This document shows positions 16,397 to 24,853 of a stretch of 64,000 nucleotides of DNA, in pieces. The notes below the pieces were generated by a model that made no database searches, was not told the DNA's origin, and saw nothing but the letters and a program-made list of their open reading frames with translations. The translations under genes and the position numbers were made by a program. Origin of the DNA: Planctomycetota bacterium (GTDB taxonomy: Bacteria > Planctomycetota > UBA1135 > GCA-002686595); NCBI GenBank assembly GCA_016795325.1, contig JAEUHY010000015.1, positions 930,001 to 994,000 on the forward strand, written 5' to 3'. Positions within the stretch are counted from its first letter, which is position 1. Every line of letters starts with the position of its first letter.

Positions 16397-16445
16397 CGAG
16401 CGCTCGTCGCGCCGCACGCGCGAGCTACCCTGTCGGGCTCGCGTC

Positions 16446-17657
16446 ATGGCTCCCTGGAAGCGCACCTTCATCGCCGTGTGGGCGGCCAACCTGATCACGT
16501 CGATCGGGATGCAGGCGTTCCTGCCGTTCTTCGCGAGCCACCTCGAGCAGTTGGGCATGCGCGAGCGCGACGAGGTCGCGCTGTGGTCGGGTCTGTTGTT
16601 CGGCGCGGCCCCGTTTTCCGCGGCCCTCGCCAGCCCGCTGTGGGGCGCGCTCGGAGATCGTTTCGGCCGGCGCCTGATGGTGCTGCGCGCGATGCTCGCG
16701 ATCACCGTGTTCGTCGGTGCGATGGCCTTCGCACGCGATCAGTGGGATTTGCTTTGGCTGCGGATCGCCCAGGGTCTGTTCTCGGGCTTCCTCGCGCCCA
16801 GCCTCACGCTCGTCAGCGTGCAGGCCCCTGCGCACGCGCAGAGCCGCGCCACGGCCTGGCTCAACACCTCGATGGTGATCGGAGCGATTTGCGGGCCGGC
16901 GCTCGGCGAGTTGTTGCGCCTGGAGCTCTCGCTCGAAGCGGTGTACGCCACGGTCGCGACGCTCGCGGGAATCTCGGCCCTGCTGGTTCTGCTGCTCGCC
17001 CATGAGACGCCCGCCGAGTCCGCGACAGGCGCGCCTCCGACGTTGCGCTCGGTGTTGAGCGACAGCTTCGGAGACATCGCGCAGTTGCGCGCCAACCCGG
17101 CGCTGCGCGCGGCGGTGGTGCTCAGCTTCTGGATCCAGTTCGGCCTGGGCGCGACCAATCCGCTGCTCGAGTTGCACGTGCGCGACCTCGAGGTGCTGAT
17201 CGACGGCCTCCCCGTGAGCACGAGCGCGCTCTTCAGCACCATGGCGGTCGCCAATCTCCTCGCCACGCCCTGGTGGGGCGCGGTCGGCGACCGCAGCGGC
17301 GCGTACCGGGCGCTCGTCGGAAGCGCCGTCGGTTGCACCCTCGCGCTCGCGGCCCAGGCGCTGGCGACCAGTTACGAGGCCCTGTTGCTCGCGCGCATCG
17401 TGTTCGGCGCGGCGATCGCCGGCTCGGGACCGCTCGCGTTCGGCGTCGCAGCCCAGGAGTCCAGCCTCGCCCAGCGCGGCGGCGCGATGGGGCTGGTGTT
17501 CGGCGCGCGCTGCTGGTCGGTCGCGCTGTCGTCGATGCTGGGCGGCGCCGCGGCGAGCGTGGTCGGCGTGCGCGGGGTGTTCCTGGCCAACGCCCTCATC
17601 CTGGGGGGGTACCTGTGGGTGCTGCGCCGCGGCGCGCGCGTCCGGGAGCTGGGTTGA
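16446..17657 (+). CDS. Major facilitator superfamily transporter
   Basis: A 403-residue inner-membrane protein with about 12 hydrophobic helices in two halves. The MFS loop motif between helices 2 and 3 is present as LWGALGDRFGRRLMVLRAM, with a related PWWGAVGDRSGAYR in the second half. The overall pattern resembles drug-efflux MFS carriers of the MdtG/TetA type, but the substrate cannot be read from sequence. It starts 49 bases after the HD-GYP gene; a TACCCT element (16426-16431) just upstream could be a -10. No regulator or substrate-specific partner lies adjacent. Confidence 0.88.
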   Translation: MAPWKRTFIAVWAANLITSIGMQAFLPFFASHLEQLGMRERDEVALWSGLLFGAAPFSAALASPLWGALGDRFGRRLMVLRAMLAITVFVGAMAFARDQWDLLWLRIAQGLFSGFLAPSLTLVSVQAPAHAQSRATAWLNTSMVIGAICGPALGELLRLELSLEAVYATVATLAGISALLVLLLAHETPAESATGAPPTLRSVLSDSFGDIAQLRANPALRAAVVLSFWIQFGLGATNPLLELHVRDLEVLIDGLPVSTSALFSTMAVANLLATPWWGAVGDRSGAYRALVGSAVGCTLALAAQALATSYEALLLARIVFGAAIAGSGPLAFGVAAQESSLAQRGGAMGLVFGARCWSVALSSMLGGAAASVVGVRGVFLANALILGGYLWVLRRGARVRELG

Positions 17658-17664
17658 ACGGCCG

Positions 17665-17684
17665 TTATCCACGGGTCATCCACA
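17665..17684 (+). promoter_or_regulatory. Pair of DnaA-box-like 9-mers
   Basis: TTATCCACG (17665-17673) and TCATCCACA (17676-17684) each match the DnaA box TTATCCACA at eight of nine positions. They are in direct orientation, 11 bases apart, directly after the MFS stop and before the promoter of the P-loop NTPase gene. They could bind DnaA, or be coincidence. Confidence 0.4.
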
Positions 17685-17699
17685 ATCTGTAGTGGGGGA

Positions 17700-17727
17700 T
17701 TGCGGCCTCGGGCCCAATGGGTAGCCT
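17700..17727 (+). promoter_or_regulatory. Candidate promoter of the P-loop NTPase gene
   Basis: TTGCGG (17700-17705), a 16-nt spacer and TAGCCT (17722-17727), followed by the ribosome-binding site AAGGAG (17739-17744) and the ATG at 17751. The spacing is plausible, but the hexamers are weak matches. Confidence 0.35.
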
Positions 17728-17750
17728 GCGCGCTCTCCAAGGAGCCCCGC

Positions 17751-18428
17751 ATGCACAAGCCCATCCGGATCTACTTCGTCGGCGCGCATTCCACTGGCAA
17801 GACCACGCTCGCGCGCTGGGTGCGCGACCAGTACGGCCTTCCGATGATCTCGGAGGTCGCGCGCGGGGTGCTGGCCGAGATGGAGGAGCAGCTCGACCGC
17901 CTGCGCTCGCGTCTGGAGGTTGTCGACCGCTACCAGACCGAGGTGTTCGCCCGGCAGATCGGCGCGGAGGCGGCCCAGCCGGGCGCGTTCGTGTCCGACC
18001 GGGCGTTCTGCAACCTCGCCTACGCCGCGCAGCACTCGACCATCCTGGGCCGCCTGGCCGCGGATCCGCGCCTGGAGCGCTACATGGAGTCGGTTCGCAC
18101 GGGCTTGGTGTTCTTCATCCGCCCGCACCGCGAGCTGCTGGCGAACGACGGCGTGCGCGCGGGCGTCGAGTGGGACGAGGTCGTGCGCATCGACGGAATG
18201 GTCAAGTTGATGCTCGAGCTGTTCCGCATTCCCTACATCCCGATCGACTGCCTGCCCATGCAGGAACGCGTGCGCCTGGTCGAGCGTGTCTTCGCTTTGG
18301 CTGGCGTCGAACCTCTCGAAGCTGAAACAGAGTTGGAGTGGCCGAGTTCCTCGGTCGAACTGAAGCCGCGCGGAAAACGCGAGGGAAACGGCGCGGCGCC
18401 GCGCGCTGAAAACGGCGCGAGTCGCTAA
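17751..18428 (+). CDS. P-loop NTPase of the NadR/Ttd14 (AAA_28) type
   Basis: A 225-residue cytoplasmic protein. The ATG at 17751 is fixed by AAGGAG seven bases upstream. The Walker A motif is G11-AHSTGKT18, followed by the lid-like ISEVARGVLAEM and the SDRAFCNLAYAA segment. This arrangement is seen in NadR-like kinases and AAA_28 ATPases, which phosphorylate small molecules or act as ATP-dependent switches. No second domain (such as nicotinamide nucleotide adenylyltransferase) is fused. The last ~35 residues are Lys/Arg/Glu-rich and probably unstructured. The substrate is unknown. Two DnaA-box-like sites lie just upstream. Confidence 0.75.
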   Translation: MHKPIRIYFVGAHSTGKTTLARWVRDQYGLPMISEVARGVLAEMEEQLDRLRSRLEVVDRYQTEVFARQIGAEAAQPGAFVSDRAFCNLAYAAQHSTILGRLAADPRLERYMESVRTGLVFFIRPHRELLANDGVRAGVEWDEVVRIDGMVKLMLELFRIPYIPIDCLPMQERVRLVERVFALAGVEPLEAETELEWPSSSVELKPRGKREGNGAAPRAENGASR

Positions 18429-18551
18429 TCTTCTCGCCCCAAAAAACTCGCCGAGCGCGCCGCGCAATACGCATCTCCACCGAGTGCGCGCAGTGCTGCT
18501 GGGGGCGGGTTGGCTGAACTTCATCTCTCTCTCTCTTTCACCGTTCCCACC

Positions 18552-19346
18552 ATGTTCCAACCGATCGTTCCCATGGCGCTCTGGCTCGCCGCCAACGCCG
18601 CCGTCACGCCCGCTCCCACGCCGGCGGTGACGATCGCCAAGGCGCTGACCCAGGACGCCGCGGCCGCCCCCGCCGAGCCGCAATGGACCGGCCAGGTCGG
18701 CGCCGGCCTGACGCTGACCACCGGCAACTCCGAGACGCGGCAAGCCAACGTTTCGGCGGATGCGTCGCTGCAGCGCAAAGACGATCGCATCACCCTCGGA
18801 TTCCTGTGGGTGTACGGCGACAACAAGAACAATCCGCAGAACGACTGGGTGCTCGTCGACCGCAAGACCTTCGGGCGCGGCAAGTACGACTACTTCCTCT
18901 CGGAAGGCACGTACGCGTACGGCATGGCGACTGCGGAAGGCGATCTGCTGCAGGACATCTCCCTGCGTTGGACCGGCGGCGCCGGTTTGGGTCACCAGTA
19001 CTACAACACCGACGAGTTCAAGTTCGGAATCGAAGCTGGGGTGTCCTACATCGACACGGACTACCGCAGCGCCGCCTCGACGGACACCGACGACATCGCG
19101 ATCCGCATCGCGACCAACGCGGCGTACAAGATGAACGAGACCTGGAGCCTCGCTCACACGCTCGAAGCGTACCCCTCGGCCGAGAGCGCGGACGACTTCT
19201 ACGGCCGTTCGGACTTCCGCGCCTCCGCGACGCTGTCGAAGAACATGCTGCTCGCGCTGCAGTGGGTGGTCGACTACGACAACACGCCTGCGCAGCCCGA
19301 ACGCGTCGACCAGCGCTACCTGCTCTCGCTGGGCTGGAAGTTCTGA
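18552..19346 (+). CDS. DUF481 outer-membrane beta-barrel protein
   Basis: A 264-residue exported protein. An N-terminal hydrophobic segment, then an Ala/Pro-rich spacer, lead into WTGQVGAGLTLTTGNSETRQ, the opening typical of DUF481 barrels. Alternating hydrophobic strands follow, ending LSLGWKF with a terminal aromatic residue as in outer-membrane proteins. DUF481 proteins are thought to be outer-membrane channels or salt-induced barrels; no substrate is known. Translation starts at the ATG at 18552 after a CT-rich leader (CTCTCTCTCT). A strong hairpin follows the stop, shared with the convergent gene. No operon partners. Confidence 0.88.
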   Translation: MFQPIVPMALWLAANAAVTPAPTPAVTIAKALTQDAAAAPAEPQWTGQVGAGLTLTTGNSETRQANVSADASLQRKDDRITLGFLWVYGDNKNNPQNDWVLVDRKTFGRGKYDYFLSEGTYAYGMATAEGDLLQDISLRWTGGAGLGHQYYNTDEFKFGIEAGVSYIDTDYRSAASTDTDDIAIRIATNAAYKMNETWSLAHTLEAYPSAESADDFYGRSDFRASATLSKNMLLALQWVVDYDNTPAQPERVDQRYLLSLGWKF

Positions 19347-19378
19347 GCGCGCGACAGCGCGAGTTTCGGCTTGACCAC

Positions 19379-19413
19379 GCGGGCGCTGCGGAGAGCTTCT
19401 CCGCGGCGCCCGC
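19379..19413. terminator. Bidirectional hairpin between convergent genes
   Basis: A 15-bp stem (19379-19393 with 19399-19413) around the loop AGCTT, with one G-U pair. It lies in the gap between the DUF481 stop (19346) and the stop of the minus-strand DUF6687-like gene (19417). The T-rich run after it is weak (TGTTCATT), so termination is likely but not certain. Confidence 0.7.
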
Positions 19414-19416
19414 TGT

Positions 19417-20442
19417 TCATTCCGGCAGCGCCAAGCTCTCGCGCAGCACTTGCGCGACGCACTTGCGCACCGTCGCCACATCGAGCGCGCTCGGCGCTAG
19501 CGCCGCGCAGCGCTCGGCGAACAAATCGTGGTCGCGCCCGCCGAACCATACCTCCGGAGAGGGCGTGTCCGCGGCCTGCGCGCGCCAGGCGAGTGCAGCG
19601 CTCGCACTGCAACCTTCGAGAGTGTTGAGGCGCGCGGCGAGTTCGCGCAGGTTGGGACGCGGCGCGCGTTCGCGTCCGGGCAACTCGAACCACGAGCGCG
19701 TGCTCACCACGAGTCGGTAGTGCATGCCGCCGGGCGCCGGCGCAGCGACGAGCACGCGGTCGGAGCGCGAACTGCCCAGCAGCGCGTGGCGCCCGGGCGA
19801 GAAGGCCTGCGCGGAACGAGGCGCCACCCACGTCGTCCAGTCCAGGTGCGCGACATCGTCGCGCACGCAGCGCTCGAGCTCGCGGCGCTCGGCTTTCGAA
19901 GCCTCGACGTCTGCGCTCCACAACGCGCGCTGCGCTTCGAGCCCGCCGTCCAGCAACTTGGGCAGGCTCGCGAGCAGGTACTCGGTCGCGCACTGGTAGC
20001 GCGCCAGCGAGTCCAGGCCGCTGAGTTGCGCAGCGATCGGCGAGCGCTGCGCATCGCAGCTGGCGGCGACGAACAGATCGAGCGCGAGCGCCGCTTCGCT
20101 GGGAAACTCGAAGAAGTCGCCGGCCGCAGCCGCATCGAGCAACGCGCGTTCGTGGCGCAGCGCGAGCTCGGGATGGCGCACGGCGAACAGCGCGCACACG
20201 CCGTCGGTGTCGAAGTGGTTGTTGGCGATCGCAACGCAACCGCGCGCCAGCTCCTCGCGCCGCGCTTGCGGCAGCCGCGCGAAGTTCAGCGCGACGCCCG
20301 TCGAGAGCTCGTGCGCCAGTTCCGGCGGAGTGCGGTTGCCGGGCCAGTGGCTGAGGTTGAGCCCAGGCGCGTCCCACGCGCCGTCGACGGAGATCACGGG
20401 TTGTTCGGGACGCGTCCCGAGAATGCGCACAGGCAGATCCAT
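19417..20442 (-). CDS. DUF6687-like protein with NNHFDTDG motif
   Basis: A 341-residue cytoplasmic protein starting at 20442 (MDLPVRILG). The segments LNLSHWPGNRTPPELAHEL and IANNHFDTDGVCALFAV agree with what I recall of the uncharacterised DUF6687 family. Its His/Asp motif resembles DHH-type metal phosphoesterases, which suggests but does not prove a metal-dependent hydrolase. Other conserved blocks are LLDAAAAGDFFEF and HYRLVVSTRSWFEL. It is 14 bases downstream of the TPR gene on the same strand, so it is the last gene of a minus-strand unit. No signal peptide is seen. Confidence 0.6.
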   Translation of the reverse strand: MDLPVRILGTRPEQPVISVDGAWDAPGLNLSHWPGNRTPPELAHELSTGVALNFARLPQARREELARGCVAIANNHFDTDGVCALFAVRHPELALRHERALLDAAAAGDFFEFPSEAALALDLFVAASCDAQRSPIAAQLSGLDSLARYQCATEYLLASLPKLLDGGLEAQRALWSADVEASKAERRELERCVRDDVAHLDWTTWVAPRSAQAFSPGRHALLGSSRSDRVLVAAPAPGGMHYRLVVSTRSWFELPGRERAPRPNLRELAARLNTLEGCSASAALAWRAQAADTPSPEVWFGGRDHDLFAERCAALAPSALDVATVRKCVAQVLRESLALPE

Positions 20443-20456
20443 CGCCGCGAGCGCGC

Positions 20457-22160
20457 TCAGTTGTTCTCGTCCGACTGGTCGGGCTTCTCGCCGCGCGCGA
20501 GCTTCTCCATCAAGCGTTTGATCTTGACGGTGTTGTTCTTCGAATCGCGCTGCGCGATCTTCACCACCTCGCGCGTGTCCGGGTCGAGGTCCTTGCGCGC
20601 CAAGATCTGATCGGCGAGCACGGCGGCACGCTCGTACATCGAAAGCGCCTTGTCGTAGTCGCGCTTCAAGTAGTAGTGCAGCATCACCGCTGTGTCGTTG
20701 AGGTAGTTGGGATTCTCCGGCTCGAGCGCGAGCGCCTTTTCGTACGCCACCAGCGCGCGCTTCCACAATTCGTCGAGCTTCTCCGGCGTCGCCTCCGCGG
20801 AGCGCGCCCAACGCAACGCGTCGCCGTGGTCGCGCACGAACAGCCCCAGGTTGTTCCAAAAGCGCGAGGTCTGCGGCTCGAGGCGCGTCAACACTTCGCT
20901 CAGGTACGCGGCGTCGAGGTTGCGCGCGCGTCCGTTGTGCTTGCCCGGATCCGCGCACCAGCCGACGAGGTGTTCGAGCGCCGGCAACGAGTAGGCCTTC
21001 TGGCCCGCGAGCGATTCGATCAAACCTTCCGGCGCGACTTCGTCGTAGGCGCGCAGCGCGGCGAGCGCTTCTTCGCGCTTCTGCTGCGAGCTGCAGGCGC
21101 GGAACACGTAGTACCAGGAGTTCGCGTAGCCCGGCCACAGGGCGACGGCGCGCCGGTACGCACGCTCGCATTCAGGCCATTGCGCGGCTTCGAAGTGGCC
21201 GTAGCCCAGCCACCACGAGAGCGTCGCGTACAGCGCGTTGGTGTCGGAATAGCGCTGCAGGAAGCGCTTTTCGCCTTCGAGCAGACACGGCTGCGCGAGC
21301 TCGGTCCCGAGCACGTTGCGCAGCACGCCGAAGTCCACGCGGCTGGGCTCCCAGCCGATCGCCGTCGCGTAATGCTCGGAGGCCTTGGCCTTGTCCGCAG
21401 CGAAGCCCTGCAGGTGCCCGAGCTGCACGTGCCACTCCGCGAGCGCGCCGCGCTTCCACGCTTCCGTGGGCTCGCCCTCGAGACGCACCGCGGTTTCGAA
21501 CGCCGTGCGCGCCGCGCCCCAGTGCGATTGCTTCTCCGCCTCGTCCGTGCTCGCCGCGTACTGCGCCATCGCGACGCGGCCGAGCAACGCGTGTGCGGCG
21601 CTCGAGCGCGGCTCGAGTTCCGTGGCCTTCAGCGCCGCCGTGCGCGCACCGGGCAGGTCCTGGCCGTACCACGCGCATTCGGCGAGCGGCAGCCACGCGT
21701 CGGCGTACTCCTTGGGGTTGTGCGCGAGCGCGCGCTTCAAGGCGCCGGCGGCGTCGAGGAACTGGCCCTGCGTGAAGGCGTTGCCGCCGCTGGCGAGCGA
21801 AGCCTTGGTGAAGCCCAGCAGCGCGTGGCCGAACAGGTAGTCCACATCGCCGCCGGGCAGTCCGAGCTTGCGCAGTTCGTCGGCGAGCGCGAGCGCGTCG
21901 TCGTGGCGCCCGAGGGCGCTCAGGGCGCGGCCGATCCACATCCGCGTGAGCGGCGCGCCGCCGTCGGCAGCGGCAGCTTGTTCGAAGGCTGCGAGCGCCT
22001 CGTCGAAACGTCCTTCGGCGAGCGCCTTGCGGCCCGCGGCGAGGCTCTCCTGCGCGCCGGCCTGCGCCGCGCTGCGGGCGACCTGCGGCGCCGTCGCGTG
22101 CGCTTGCGTCGGAAGCGTGGGCAGAGCGAGGAGCGTGAGAACGGCGAGGTGGTTGCGCAT
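20457..22160 (-). CDS. Secreted TPR-repeat protein
   Basis: 567 residues from the ATG at 22160 (MRNHLAVLTLLALPTLP), which gives a clean signal peptide ending near QAHA. The rest is built from tetratricopeptide repeats, for example GRFDEALAAFEQAAAADGG, EYADAWLPLAECAWYGQD and NPNYLNDTAVMLHYYLKRDY. The tail is acidic (KPDQSDENN). Such proteins act in the periplasm as scaffolds; no catalytic domain is seen. It lies 14 bases before the DUF6687-like gene and about 95 bases after a second, larger TPR lipoprotein on the same strand. The two TPR proteins may work together. Confidence 0.8.
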   Translation of the reverse strand: MRNHLAVLTLLALPTLPTQAHATAPQVARSAAQAGAQESLAAGRKALAEGRFDEALAAFEQAAAADGGAPLTRMWIGRALSALGRHDDALALADELRKLGLPGGDVDYLFGHALLGFTKASLASGGNAFTQGQFLDAAGALKRALAHNPKEYADAWLPLAECAWYGQDLPGARTAALKATELEPRSSAAHALLGRVAMAQYAASTDEAEKQSHWGAARTAFETAVRLEGEPTEAWKRGALAEWHVQLGHLQGFAADKAKASEHYATAIGWEPSRVDFGVLRNVLGTELAQPCLLEGEKRFLQRYSDTNALYATLSWWLGYGHFEAAQWPECERAYRRAVALWPGYANSWYYVFRACSSQQKREEALAALRAYDEVAPEGLIESLAGQKAYSLPALEHLVGWCADPGKHNGRARNLDAAYLSEVLTRLEPQTSRFWNNLGLFVRDHGDALRWARSAEATPEKLDELWKRALVAYEKALALEPENPNYLNDTAVMLHYYLKRDYDKALSMYERAAVLADQILARKDLDPDTREVVKIAQRDSKNNTVKIKRLMEKLARGEKPDQSDENN

Positions 22161-22255
22161 GGGGACGGTGGGCATCTGGAACAGGCGCCGCGCGCGGCGG
22201 CGCGGCGGACGAAGTCGGTGGGGGACCGTGGCGCGCCGCTGACGCGCCGCGGGGC

Positions 22256-24418
22256 TCAGCGGATCACGCCCTTGAGCGCCTCTTCGCACTGGGGCAGGTA
22301 CGTTTCCAGCACGATGGGGCGGGGATCGGGGCCGATTTCCAGGCTCAGTCGGAAGTGTTGCTTGGCCTTGGCCGGCTCGCGTTTGTGCTCGAGCATCAGC
22401 ACGCCCAGGCATTCGTGGGCGTCGCCCCAGGCCTCGAGCAGGGCGCGGCGCTCCGCGCCGACCAGCTGGGGATCCTTGGAGCGCAGGTCGCCCAGGCGGA
22501 TGGCTTCGGAGAGGAACTCGCGCACGATCTTGAGATCCTGGCGCAGTTCATAGACCGCGACTTCGCTCGCGTCACACAGCACGCGCACATCGTTGGGCGC
22601 GAGCTGCGCCGCGTCGACGAACGCGAGGTAGCTCGACTTGAACCACTTGCCCGAGCGCTCCTTGGCTTCGGTCGCCGCGCGTTGCAGCGCGAGCGTCCAC
22701 CCCAGGCCGTGGCGCGGTTTCGCGCTGATCCGCGCCCGCGAGCGCAGGTTGTCGAGCGCCACCGGATCGCTGATGCGGCCGTCGGCTGCCGATTTGAGGT
22801 CCTTGGAGAGCAGCAGTTCCTGCTCCGCGGCGCTGCGCCACGTGCGGCCTGCGAGCACGGCCCACTCGAACGATTCCGGCGACGCACGGTGCAGGTCCGA
22901 CCACAGCCGAGCCGCTTCGGCGAGCGCGCCGCGCAGCCGCAGCCGCCGCGCGCACTCGTCGAGTCCGGCGAGCGCCTTGGGCACACGCGCATCGAATTCC
23001 CAGTGTCCCGCGCCTGGCGCGAGCGCCTGCACCGAACGGAACTCGGCGACCGCCGCGTCGACGTTGTCCTCGCTCAGGTGCGCCCAGCCCGACGCGGCTC
23101 GCGTGCGCGCGCGCTCGCGCAGCACGGCGTCGCGTTGCGTGGGCGCGAGCGCGCCCCAGCGCTCGAACTCGCTGTCGGCGAGCTTGAGCAACGTGATGCG
23201 TGTCGCCGCCGGAGTTCGCGGCGCCGACTCCGGCGCGGGTTCGAGCGCGAGCTCGACGCGCGCCGCAGCGCTCGCGCGCCACAGCTCCGCGCTCTGCGGA
23301 AGCGCCACGCGCATGCGTTCGAGCGCGCTGAGCGCCGCCTGCCAGCCGCCGAGCGCGTGCGCCGCCTGAGCGAACTGCTGCGTGAGCGCTTCGTTCGCGG
23401 GCTCGCGGCGCAGCGCGGCTTCGAGCGTGCGCAACTGTTCCTCGCCGCGCCCCAGGCGCTGCTGCAACTCCGCCACGCGCAGCCAGGCGCGCGAGGGCGC
23501 CTCGCTGAGCTGCGCGCTGCGTTCGAGCGCGCGCAGGGTTTCTTCGGCGAGGCCGCGCGCGTGCTCGTCGAGCGTCGCACCGCTCTCGACGGCCACGTTG
23601 CGCCACTCGAGCCACAGGCCCTCGGCCAGCGTGACCTCGGGCGCTTCGCTCAGCCGCCCTTCGAGTTCCGGCGCCAGGTTCCACGCCGCCCAACCTTCCC
23701 GCGCGAACTGCGCGGCCTCCGTCGCTCGCGACAGCGCGCGCGCCGCACGGCTCGCGCCCAGTCGAGCCGCGGCGCCTTGGCCCGCGCGGAGGAACGAGTC
23801 CAGCGCCCGTTCGAGGTTGGCGACGTCGCGCGCGCGCAGCCCGCTTTGCAGGCATGCCTCGCCGTGGAGCAGCAACGTGCGCGGCTCGCCAGGGGCAGCG
23901 CTGAGCAGGGGTTCGACCGTGGCGAGCGCCTCTTCCGGACGCTGCGCTTCGAGCAGTTGGCGAGCCTCGGCGATCGCCGGTGCGGTGAGCACGTCGTCGA
24001 TCAAGGCGCGGGCCAGGGCCCATTCGCCCCGTTCGACGTGTTCGATCACGCGGCGCTGCAGCTCCGCCACGTCGGCGGTCGGCGGCTCGCGGAGCGGACG
24101 CGTGGGCGCCTGCGCGCCGGCGGCGCGTTCGTCCGCAGCAGGTTGCGGCTGACTGGCGCGGGTCGGCGTGGACGCGCTCGGCGCCGCGTCGGCGCCCACT
24201 TGCGGTGCGGCGCCTGGCTGGGCGGGCGAGGAGGCAGCGGGGGCGGGCTCCACCGCCGTCGCGGACTGCGAAGCGTCGCTCCGCTGGGCGACAGCGGCGA
24301 GGGCCGGCTGCGCGGGACGCGCCGCTCCACCGACCCGGTCCGAAGCCGTGCAGCCCAGCGCGAAGGCCAGTCCAACGCTGAACGGGGCGCGCTGCGCAGC
24401 GATGCGGAGGAACGACAC
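22256..24418 (-). CDS. Large TPR-repeat lipoprotein
   Basis: 720 residues from a GTG start at 24418. The N-terminal signal ends FALGC (Cys23), a good lipobox, so the protein is probably lipid-anchored and faces the periplasm or outer surface. An Ala/Pro/Gln-rich spacer (about 30-110) precedes helical repeats of the TPR kind (VIEHVERGEWALARALIDDV, LQQRLGRGEEQLRTLEAALR). Repeats near the C-terminus (LGVLMLEHKREPAKAKQHFR) resemble those in the downstream TPR gene. It is first in a minus-strand unit with 20457-22160 and 19417-20442. The function is unknown. Confidence 0.78.
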   Translation of the reverse strand: MSFLRIAAQRAPFSVGLAFALGCTASDRVGGAARPAQPALAAVAQRSDASQSATAVEPAPAASSPAQPGAAPQVGADAAPSASTPTRASQPQPAADERAAGAQAPTRPLREPPTADVAELQRRVIEHVERGEWALARALIDDVLTAPAIAEARQLLEAQRPEEALATVEPLLSAAPGEPRTLLLHGEACLQSGLRARDVANLERALDSFLRAGQGAAARLGASRAARALSRATEAAQFAREGWAAWNLAPELEGRLSEAPEVTLAEGLWLEWRNVAVESGATLDEHARGLAEETLRALERSAQLSEAPSRAWLRVAELQQRLGRGEEQLRTLEAALRREPANEALTQQFAQAAHALGGWQAALSALERMRVALPQSAELWRASAAARVELALEPAPESAPRTPAATRITLLKLADSEFERWGALAPTQRDAVLRERARTRAASGWAHLSEDNVDAAVAEFRSVQALAPGAGHWEFDARVPKALAGLDECARRLRLRGALAEAARLWSDLHRASPESFEWAVLAGRTWRSAAEQELLLSKDLKSAADGRISDPVALDNLRSRARISAKPRHGLGWTLALQRAATEAKERSGKWFKSSYLAFVDAAQLAPNDVRVLCDASEVAVYELRQDLKIVREFLSEAIRLGDLRSKDPQLVGAERRALLEAWGDAHECLGVLMLEHKREPAKAKQHFRLSLEIGPDPRPIVLETYLPQCEEALKGVIR

Positions 24419-24853
24419 TGGGGCGGGTGCGGAGGGAGCGTGCGGGCCGGGCCTGCGACAGTTCCTAGTCTACGACTGTCGGCGCGCGCTCTCCACGTCG
24501 CTATTCTGCGTGGAGCAGCCCTTGCAACACTCCTTCCAGCATCGTTCTCGGGCGCTGGCTCACAGCTCAGCCTCTCGCTGGCTCGAGCGCGCGCCGCGGG
24601 AAGAACTCGCGCCCTGGGACGTCCACGCCTCCGGCGTCGCGTTGGCTGCCGCAGCCCCCGGGCGCGAGGCCGGCGTTGCGCAACTCGCCGGCGAGTTCGT
24701 CCTTTCGGCGACGCGCTCCCCGGCGCCGCAGCGGGCGGGCCGTCGCATGCACCCTCAACGCGCGACCGTCGCGCACCACGTTCCCCAGCGCCGCGCCCTG
24801 GCGCACAACCCACCCCACGGCGGCGCCGCGGCGCACGCCGGCAACGAGTTCGA
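24419..24853. other. Divergent intergenic region
   Basis: 435 bases between the divergent TPR lipoprotein (minus) and the Ig-like lipoprotein (plus). It must carry both promoters, but I see no confident -35/-10 pair. No protein-like frame, RNA gene or repeat was found; the frames present are Arg/Ala-rich artefacts of GC content. Confidence 0.6.

Noticed and set aside
22355..24853. Long upstream extension of the Ig-like lipoprotein frame
   Set aside because: The extension is antisense to the TPR lipoprotein; the ATG at 24854 gives a clean lipoprotein signal.
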